Origin: Deltaproteobacteria bacterium
GTDB taxonomy: Bacteria; Myxococcota; B64-G9
DNA: 6,777 bases
Direction: 5' to 3'
NCBI GenBank assembly: GCA_003647095.1
Contig: QMME01000217.1
Span: 1-6,777 of the forward strand
Below are positions 1 through 5,671 of the stretch, in pieces. Under the pieces are notes generated by a model. That model did not search any database. It was not told the DNA's origin and saw nothing but the letters and a program-made list of their open reading frames with translations. The position numbers and the translations under genes were made by a program. Position 1 is the stretch's first letter; every line of letters begins with the position of its first letter.

Positions 1-1028
1 ACGAGAACTTCCACCTCATTCGCGATTCCTTCCTGGTGGAACGCTACCGTGACATGTACCGGCACCTGCTCTACGGCGAGCGGCCGGTCAACGTCTGGGA
101 CGATACCCGCCCGGTCAACGTCCTGTTTACCCGTCCCCGCGAGGGAATACGACCGGGCGAGATGTTCCTGCGCTGGCTGGGCGAGGAGCAGGAGCAGATC
201 TTAATCATGACCTACTCGCTGCGCGACATTACCGCTCCCGGCGAGCAACGCTCACTGGTGCAACTGCTGGCCGAGAAGGTCGCCGCCGGCATTCCCGTCT
301 ACGTGATCAGCGATCGCAAGCAGTCCGACGGCGGGGACCACGACGATACCGATGACCGCTTGCGGGCGGCCGGCGTTGCCGTCTACGAGGCCCGCAACTA
401 CGCCACCACCTATTCGGCCATGCATCACAAGGTGGCGGTGCTGGGCCGCAGCCATATCCGCGTGGTGGCCGACTCGGCCAACTGGACCAAGAGCGGCCTG
501 GGCACTGCCAGCAACATCGCCAGGAACACCGAGAGCATGCTCTTCATCGATACCCAGGCCCTCGACGACGGCCGTACCGGCCGGCGCTACCTGGCCGAGT
601 GGCTCAAGGTGCTCGAACGCTACGCCGAGCAGGGCCAGGCCATCGATGGCGAACAGTCCTACCAGGAGGTGGAGCAACGGCTGCTCGTCCAGCCTGACTG
701 GCCCGAGCAAGCGGTGGGTTTCCTGGCCCGGCGGGCCGAGACCGACATGGGAGAGGTGGTGTACGTGCTCGGCGACTACCCCCGCCTGGGTGGCTGGGGA
801 GAACTGGGGCCGGGAGTGGAACTGGTCACCGATCCCCAGGATTACCCGGACTGGTGGACGAACGAGCCCGTGTTGCTGCCGCTGGCGCTGCAGTTCGAGT
901 GGAAACTGACGGCGCTGGACGCCGGGGCCGGCCGGCGCTGGGAAGACGGACCCAACCGGCTATCCCGGGCCTGGTCGCCGGCATTGCAGGCCGACGAGAC
1001 CTACTGGTTGCAGGCCGTGTGGAGATAG
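1..1028 (+). CDS. PLD-like protein with C-terminal CBM20 domain (5' partial)
   Basis: The reading frame is open from base 3, so the true start lies upstream; the GTG at 36 is only an internal Val codon. The first residues (LIRDSFLVERYRDMY) resemble the end of a preceding PLD domain. A second PLD-like domain follows at about 115-620, with the core MHHKVAVLG at 420-446 and DSANWT further on. His and Lys of HxKx4D are kept, but the Asp is Gly and the usual GSxN is DSAN, so activity of this half is uncertain. Bases 714-1025 encode a CBM20-type starch-binding domain: GEVVYVLGDYPRLGGW, FEWKL and RRWEDGPNR align with the family pattern, including the Trp of GGW (795-797) and of RRWED (939-941), which match the two binding-site-1 tryptophans of fungal glucoamylase. 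Substrate is unknown; an extracytoplasmic phosphodiesterase targeted to alpha-glucan is inferred. It ends in TAG, 62 bases before another PLD gene, probably in one operon. Confidence 0.85.
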   Translation, partial: ENFHLIRDSFLVERYRDMYRHLLYGERPVNVWDDTRPVNVLFTRPREGIRPGEMFLRWLGEEQEQILIMTYSLRDITAPGEQRSLVQLLAEKVAAGIPVYVISDRKQSDGGDHDDTDDRLRAAGVAVYEARNYATTYSAMHHKVAVLGRSHIRVVADSANWTKSGLGTASNIARNTESMLFIDTQALDDGRTGRRYLAEWLKVLERYAEQGQAIDGEQSYQEVEQRLLVQPDWPEQAVGFLARRAETDMGEVVYVLGDYPRLGGWGELGPGVELVTDPQDYPDWWTNEPVLLPLALQFEWKLTALDAGAGRRWEDGPNRLSRAWSPALQADETYWLQAVWR

Positions 1029-1074
1029 CAAGCCTCCTGGAAGAATGCCGCTTGGCACCGGGAGACGACTGGAA

Positions 1075-1080
1075 AAGGAG
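1075..1080 (+). promoter_or_regulatory. Ribosome binding site for the PLD lipoprotein gene
   Basis: AAGGAG lies 10 bases before the ATG at 1091. An in-frame GTG at 1085 is only 4 bases away, which is too close. The ATG is also the codon that gives a clean lipoprotein signal peptide (MKRF then a hydrophobic run), so it is preferred despite the slightly long spacing. Confidence 0.7.
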
Positions 1081-1090
1081 TCGAGTGCCG

Positions 1091-2836
1091 ATGAAAAGAT
1101 TTTACCTGTTGCTGGTGTTGTCGTTGGTGGTGCTGGGGCTCGCCTGCGGGGGCGAGACTTCTCCCGACGGGCGCGATGAGCCCGTGGCCGGGGGCGACAA
1201 GGCCGACGACGTCTACGGTGAATGCCCGGTGCGCCAGGTGGTGGCCTGGGTCAACGATCCGGAAGTATCGGCCGAGGTGCTCCAGGCGGCCGGGGTACAC
1301 AGCCGGGCGGCGCGTAACATCGCCGCTCACCGGGACGGTGCCGACGGCCTGGCCGGCACCGAAGACGACGACTACTTCGATGATGTCCAGGAACTCGACG
1401 ACGTCTACTACGTCGGTCCCCGGGCCATGGAGCAACTGGTGGCTGCGGTGGAACACCGCTGCGCGGTCAGTCCCGGCGCCGACGTCATCTTCTCCCCCCA
1501 GTACTACTCGCAGAGCCACCTGGCACGCATGGCCGGGCTGATCGATTCCGCCTCCCGCTCCCTCGACGTGGCCATGTACTCCTTCAGCGACCACGGCCTG
1601 CTCGACGCCCTGGAGCGGGCGGTGCGGCGGGGGGTGTCGGTGCGCTTCATCTTCAATACCGCCGCCGAGGATCGCAAGGATCCGGCCGGCACCTTCTCGG
1701 CTGCGCTGGAAGACCTGGGCATCGACGTTCGCTACGTCAACAAGATCATGCACCACAAGTTCGCCATCGTCGACGGTCCCCGCGAAGATACCGAGAGCGC
1801 CTTCAGTGCCACCCTGGCCACCGGCTCCGGCAACTGGTCGCACTCGGCCGGCACCCGCTACGACGAGAACACCGTGTTCGTGACCGGTTCGGGCGAACTG
1901 CTGCTGCGCTTCCAGCAGGAGTTCAACCTGCTCTGGGACAACTCCCGGGATTTTGTCTGGGCTGACGGCCTGCAGTGGTTTTCCTCGAAGACCATCCTCG
2001 CGGGTATGATCCCCGATGGGCCGGCCCTAGACGCCGCCTATACCTCCGACAACTTCACGGTGAGGAACACCTCCTACGGTCCCACTTTCACCATCGTGCG
2101 CGGTCGCGATACCGTGGCCGAGCGCTTGGTGGAACTGATCGCCTCGGCGCGCCAGTCGCTCCACCTGGCCTCGGGGCACCTGCGCTCGCGGCCGGTGGCC
2201 GAGGCCCTGCTGGCCGCCTGGCAGAAGAATCCCCACCTCGACATCCGCATCTACCTGGACCAGCAGGAGTTTATCAGCGAGTGGTACCAGTCGGAGCAGG
2301 ACCGGGAGCTGGCCGATTGCCTGGAGGCGGCCGGAGACAGCCTCAGCCGCCAGCAGGACTGCTATGACCGCGGCTACTATTTTTCCTACCGGATGGTCGA
2401 GGCCGGCATCCCGGTGCGTTTCAAGAGCTACTGTTACCGCTGGGACTACCACTATGCCAAGCAGATGCACCACAAGTACCTGATCGTCGACGGCCGGGTG
2501 TTGGCCTCGGGAAGCTACAACCTTTCAGACAACGCCGAACACAACACCATAGAGAACATGGTTTTCTACGACCGGGCCCTGTTTCCGGAACTGGTCGATG
2601 CCTTCGAGCAGAACTTCGCCGGCATCTGGGAAACCGGCCGCGCCGACGGCGTCCTGGAGGAGCTGCTGCACATTATCGACGACACCGGTGATCCCATCCC
2701 CATCGTCTTCGATGCCGTGGCCCTGGACTGGCAGCAGCTGGACGATCTCAAGCGCCGCATCCGCCAGGCCTGCCCGGCCATCAATTCCGACGACTACCGC
2801 AACAACCCCGAGGACCACACCGTCTGCGAACGCTGA
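1091..2836 (+). CDS. Lipoprotein with HhH-like region and two HKD (phospholipase D superfamily) domains
   Basis: This is a predicted 581-residue lipoprotein. Residues 1-19 form a type II signal peptide: K2-R3, a hydrophobic core, then LGLAC with Cys19 as the lipidation site. An acidic linker (20-44, containing GDKADD) follows. Residues 47-122 resemble a ComEA-type helix-hairpin-helix domain: AGVHSRAARNIAAHR, an Asp-rich insert, then ELDDVYYVGPRAMEQL. The first PLD domain (about 130-315) has H221-x-K223-x4-D228 and G245-S-G-N248. The second (about 345-505) has H460-x-K462-x4-D467 and G474-S-Y-N477. Both HKD motifs are complete, so one composite active site using a phospho-histidine intermediate is expected from family knowledge. 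Substrate could be DNA or phospholipid; the HhH-like region leans towards nucleic acid, which is inference. Cysteines at 45/124, 410/424 and 561/579 could form disulfides, as suits an exported protein. The frame is open back to 854, but that extension overlaps the upstream gene and lacks a signal peptide. Confidence 0.88.
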   Translation: MKRFYLLLVLSLVVLGLACGGETSPDGRDEPVAGGDKADDVYGECPVRQVVAWVNDPEVSAEVLQAAGVHSRAARNIAAHRDGADGLAGTEDDDYFDDVQELDDVYYVGPRAMEQLVAAVEHRCAVSPGADVIFSPQYYSQSHLARMAGLIDSASRSLDVAMYSFSDHGLLDALERAVRRGVSVRFIFNTAAEDRKDPAGTFSAALEDLGIDVRYVNKIMHHKFAIVDGPREDTESAFSATLATGSGNWSHSAGTRYDENTVFVTGSGELLLRFQQEFNLLWDNSRDFVWADGLQWFSSKTILAGMIPDGPALDAAYTSDNFTVRNTSYGPTFTIVRGRDTVAERLVELIASARQSLHLASGHLRSRPVAEALLAAWQKNPHLDIRIYLDQQEFISEWYQSEQDRELADCLEAAGDSLSRQQDCYDRGYYFSYRMVEAGIPVRFKSYCYRWDYHYAKQMHHKYLIVDGRVLASGSYNLSDNAEHNTIENMVFYDRALFPELVDAFEQNFAGIWETGRADGVLEELLHIIDDTGDPIPIVFDAVALDWQQLDDLKRRIRQACPAINSDDYRNNPEDHTVCER

Positions 2837-3052
2837 TATCCGCGGTTGCGGTCTTCAGGGTAGCACGTGCACGGGCAGGTTGACCGTCGTCGCCGAAGGA
2901 ACCGACCGCGGTGTTGTCTCTTGCACTCGGTCCAGAGCACTGCACTTCAGAGCCCCTCCGTCCAGCCCAGGGGCAGGCTGGTAAAGACCAACAGCGGCAC
3001 CTTGGCGCCGCCTAATTATCTAATCCCAACGTTGCTTTTTGCAAAGTTGGGG
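2837..3052. other. Intergenic region between convergent genes
   Basis: This 216-base gap separates the PLD lipoprotein gene from the 3' end of recN. No convincing gene is present. It holds a GC-rich 6-bp hairpin (CCAGCC at 2962-2967 with GGCTGG at 2976-2981), a larger hairpin next to recN, an A/T-rich patch at about 3013-3024 that stands out against the local composition, and a minus-strand open stretch of 22 codons at 2947-3015 that may be decayed coding sequence. No hairpin followed by a T-run was found for the PLD genes, so where their transcript ends is unclear. Confidence 0.6.
3025..3051. terminator. Hairpin after recN, possible terminator without a U-tract
   Basis: CCCAACGTTGC (3025-3035) and GCAAAGTTGGG (3041-3051) are inverted copies, 10 of 11 pairs, around a TTTTT loop. 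The stem begins one base past the recN TGA (3053-3055). Neither strand has a T-run after the stem, so this is not a textbook intrinsic terminator. It may still stop or stabilise the nadK-recN transcript, or serve both convergent units. Confidence 0.45.
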
Positions 3053-4714
3053 TCAACATGACTGGCGCAGCAGTTCCCGGGCGTGCTCCAGGGCCCGGTT
3101 GCTGGTCCGCCGGCCGCTGAGCATGCGTGCCAGCTCGCGGATTCGCTGCTCGTGATCGAGCCTGGCGATGCGCACCACGGTACGTCCCCGGCGCGTGCCC
3201 TTGCTTACCCGGTAGTGAGTGCTGGCGCAGGCGGCGATGGGGGCCAGGTGGGTGATGCAGATGACCTGGTGGTGGCTGCCCACCGCTTGCAGCTGACGGC
3301 CCACCTCGGCGGCCACCTGGCCGCCGATGCCGGCGTCTACCTCGTCGAAGACGTAGCAGGATACCGGGTCGGAGGTGCTCAGCACCGTCTTGATGGCCAG
3401 CAGTACCCGCGACAGTTCTCCGCCCGAGGCCACCCGGGCCAGCGGTTGCGGGGGGTGGTCGGGATTGGCCGACAGCAGCAGGCGGACCTGATCGCACCCG
3501 GTGGGTTGCAGATGCTGGCCGGAATCCACGGCGATGTCCACCCGGGCGTGGCTCATGGCCAGGGCTCGCAGGTTTTGCTCCAGCAACCCGGCCAGCCTGC
3601 CGGCGGCCCGGCGCCGCCGGGCGGAAAGCTCCTCGGCCTGGCGCCGGGCATCGCCGGTCAGCTCCTGCACCTTCCGCTCCAGCAGGCCCCGGTCCTGTTC
3701 AGCCCCTTGCAGCTCGGCCAGCTCCTCCTCCAGGTTGGCGGCTGCCTCCAGCACCGACGGCAGCTCTCCGCCGTGGGCCCGGGCCAGGGAGCGTAACTGG
3801 TCCAGGCGGTTTTCCACCTCTTCCAGGCTGCGGACCGGCGACTCGATGCCTTCCAGTTGATCGGTCAGTTCGCGGGCCAGGTCGGCGGCCTCTTCCGCCA
3901 GTTGTCCCAGGCCCCGGTGAACAGAAGCCAGGGCGGGTTCCAGGCCGGCCAGCGGACGCAGGGCCGCCTCGGCCTGGCCGAGAAGATCCTGCACGCAGGG
4001 CTCGGCTTCCTGCAGCAGGCCCAGGGCGCTGCTCAGGCCGGCGGCGATCTTCTCCCGGTGGCGCAGGCGCTCGCGCAGCTGCCCGAGTTGTTCCATTTCA
4101 CCGGGCCGGGGATCGACCTCGCGGATGCGCCGCAAGCTGTATTTCAGGAATTCGCGGCGCTGCTCCGACTGCTCTGCCAGTTGCCGGTGCCGTTGCAGCT
4201 CACCCTCCGCCTGCCGCAGGCGGGCCACCGCGGCGGCCAGGCGGGTCCGCTCTGCGCCCAGGCCGGCAAACTCGTCGAGCAGCAGCAGGTGGGTGTCTTC
4301 GTCGATGAGACGGACATGTTCGTGCTGGCCGCTGACCGCCACCAGCTCGCGCGCCAGTTCCACCAGCAGGGCCGCGGGTACCGTGCGGCCGTTGACCAGC
4401 GCCCGGCTGCGGCCCGAGCGGTTCAACACCCGCCGCAGCAGCAGCTCCTGCCCGGCGTCCAGTTCCAGCTCCTGCAGGCGCTGGCGCAGGGGATCCGCGG
4501 GTGCCAGCCGGAATTCCGCCTCCACCTCGCCGCTGTCGGCACCGCTGCGGATGGCTCCCGCCCCGACCCGGGTCTCCAGCAGCAGCGCCAGCGACTGCAC
4601 GATGGCGGACTTGCCGGCCCCGGTCTCGCCGCTGAGCACCTCGAAGCCGCCGGCGAACTCCACCTCGAGTTGCTCGATGATGGCCAGGTTGCGGATTGAC
4701 AGTCGTGCCAGCAT
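3053..4714 (-). CDS. recN: DNA repair protein RecN
   Basis: RecN is a cytoplasmic SMC-like ATPase that acts early in recombinational repair of double-strand breaks. The protein is 553 residues, the usual family length. It starts MLARLSIRNLAIIEQLEVEF, typical of RecN. Walker A is GETGAGKS at 29-36, followed by the SGQHEH motif at 128-133. A long Glu/Leu/Arg-rich coiled-coil region runs from about 157 to 375, carrying the characteristic FLKYSLRRIREVDPRPGE segment. The C-terminal ATPase half has the ABC-type signature ASGGELSR (429-436), Walker B YVFDEVDAGIGG with D457-E458, and ICITHLAPIAACA as the His switch. The ATG lies 9 bases after the nadK stop, with only a weak upstream GTGAG, so translational coupling to nadK is likely. 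No LexA-type operator was evident by eye, although recN is SOS-controlled in many bacteria. Confidence 0.97.
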   Translation of the reverse strand: MLARLSIRNLAIIEQLEVEFAGGFEVLSGETGAGKSAIVQSLALLLETRVGAGAIRSGADSGEVEAEFRLAPADPLRQRLQELELDAGQELLLRRVLNRSGRSRALVNGRTVPAALLVELARELVAVSGQHEHVRLIDEDTHLLLLDEFAGLGAERTRLAAAVARLRQAEGELQRHRQLAEQSEQRREFLKYSLRRIREVDPRPGEMEQLGQLRERLRHREKIAAGLSSALGLLQEAEPCVQDLLGQAEAALRPLAGLEPALASVHRGLGQLAEEAADLARELTDQLEGIESPVRSLEEVENRLDQLRSLARAHGGELPSVLEAAANLEEELAELQGAEQDRGLLERKVQELTGDARRQAEELSARRRRAAGRLAGLLEQNLRALAMSHARVDIAVDSGQHLQPTGCDQVRLLLSANPDHPPQPLARVASGGELSRVLLAIKTVLSTSDPVSCYVFDEVDAGIGGQVAAEVGRQLQAVGSHHQVICITHLAPIAACASTHYRVSKGTRRGRTVVRIARLDHEQRIRELARMLSGRRTSNRALEHARELLRQSC

Positions 4715-4723
4715 GGCTCACGC

Positions 4724-5581
4724 TCAGCGCTGTCCCCACTTGAGCTTGGTGCGCAGGATCTGGAAGGTGTCGCGGGGAGGGCACACCAGCTGCACTTGCC
4801 CCGGAGCGCGATCGATCAGCAGCTTGTCACCAGGTTCGAGAGGCAACACCTCCTGGCCGTCGAAGGTGGCCTGGACCCCGTCGGCGGAGCGCACCACCTC
4901 GAGTTCAATTTCGGCGTCGTCCGGCAGCACCAGGGGACGCATGGTCAGGGTATGCGGGCAGATGGGAGTGAGCACCACCGCCGGAACCTGGGGCATGAGG
5001 ATGGGGCCGCCGGCCGACAGCGAGTAGGCCGTCGAGCCGGTGGGGGTGGCCACGATGAGACCGTCGGCCCGGTAGGTGGTGATGCGATCTCCGGCCAGGG
5101 AAGCCTTGATCTCGATGATGCGGCTCATACCGCTGACATTGACCACCACGTCGTTGAGTACGCGTGACTGGTGCTGGCTGCGGCCCTGACGCAGCAGGCG
5201 CACGCGCAGGCGGGTGCGCTTCTCGGTGTGCAGGTCACCCGCCAGTACCCGGGCCAGCTCGGCTGGCGCCTCGTCGACGGTGAACTCGGTCAGGTAACCC
5301 AGGGCTCCCATGTGTACCCCGAACACCGGTACCGTTCGTTCGTCGAGCAGCCGCACCACGCGGATGAATGTTCCGTCGCCGCCCAGGACAACGGCCAGTT
5401 CGGCAGCGGCGGCGACGCTCTCCGGGGCCGCCACCGATACGCCGGCCGCGGCTGGTTCGCCGACTATCTGCTGCTCGACCATTACCTGCCAGCCGGCCGC
5501 CAGGGCCTGCTCGGTCAGGAGACGGGCCATCTCCTGAACCCGTTGCGAACCGTGCTTGCCGAAGATACCCAGGGTGGCCAT
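4724..5581 (-). CDS. nadK: NAD kinase
   Basis: This enzyme phosphorylates NAD at the 2'-hydroxyl of its adenosine ribose using ATP (or polyphosphate in some lineages), and so makes the cell's NADP. The protein is 285 residues, a normal length. It shows the GGDGTF motif (67-72) with Asp69, the LNDVVVN motif with Asn143-Asp144, and the glycine-rich TPTGSTAYSLSAGGP motif (179-193). DGQE near 241-244 and a beta-rich C-terminus complete the fold. In GVHMGALGYL (88-97) a His stands where many homologues have Asn (GVNxG or GINLG). The start at 5581 is chosen because MATLGIFGK is the typical N-terminus and GGAGG lies 5 bases upstream; the frame remains open to 5629 but without such support. It is the first gene of a nadK-recN operon, a pairing common in several bacterial phyla. 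Confidence 0.96.
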   Translation of the reverse strand: MATLGIFGKHGSQRVQEMARLLTEQALAAGWQVMVEQQIVGEPAAAGVSVAAPESVAAAAELAVVLGGDGTFIRVVRLLDERTVPVFGVHMGALGYLTEFTVDEAPAELARVLAGDLHTEKRTRLRVRLLRQGRSQHQSRVLNDVVVNVSGMSRIIEIKASLAGDRITTYRADGLIVATPTGSTAYSLSAGGPILMPQVPAVVLTPICPHTLTMRPLVLPDDAEIELEVVRSADGVQATFDGQEVLPLEPGDKLLIDRAPGQVQLVCPPRDTFQILRTKLKWGQR

Positions 5582-5671
5582 GACATCCTCCGTGCTGTTT
5601 CGGGCAGCTTGCCCCCGCAGGTTACCCAAGCAGTGGCCGGGGATGCAACGGATATGTTACCATCCCCCACC
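5582..5671. promoter_or_regulatory. Divergent nadK/rarA intergenic region
   Basis: These 90 bases separate the divergent starts of nadK and rarA and must hold promoters for both unless transcription comes from farther away. No strong -35/-10 pair is visible. TATGTT at 5653-5658 could be a weak -10 for rarA, and would give a very short leader. On the minus strand, TTGCAT followed 18 bases later by TAACCT is an equally weak candidate for nadK. The sequence contains a short inverted repeat, GGGCA-GCT-TGCCC. Assignment as a promoter region rests on gene arrangement only. Confidence 0.45.
5587..5591 (-). promoter_or_regulatory. Ribosome binding site for nadK
   Basis: On the minus strand GGAGG sits 5 bases before the ATG at 5581-5579. 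This fixes the nadK start at MATLGIF rather than at the start codon 16 codons upstream. Confidence 0.8.

Noticed and set aside
854..1090. N-terminal extension of the second PLD gene to 854
   Set aside because: It would overlap the CBM20 coding region, bury the lipoprotein signal peptide inside the protein and ignore the AAGGAG at 1075-1080.
1001..1843. 280-residue minus-strand frame opposite the PLD lipoprotein gene
   Set aside because: It lies antisense to the signal peptide, HhH-like region and first HKD motif, and shows no domain of its own.
2962..2981. CCAGCC/GGCTGG hairpin as terminator of the PLD genes
   Set aside because: The stem is only 6 bp, lies about 125 bases past the stop and has no T-run on either strand.
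3857..4699. 280-residue plus-strand frame opposite recN (and others at 3083-3860 and 4125-5027)
   Set aside because: They are antisense to well-supported recN and nadK. Their low-complexity Gln/Gly/Ala/Ser/Arg-rich translations are typical shadows of GC-rich genes.
5582..5629. nadK start at 5629
   Set aside because: The added 16 residues lack family similarity, and the Shine-Dalgarno at 5587-5591 points to 5581.
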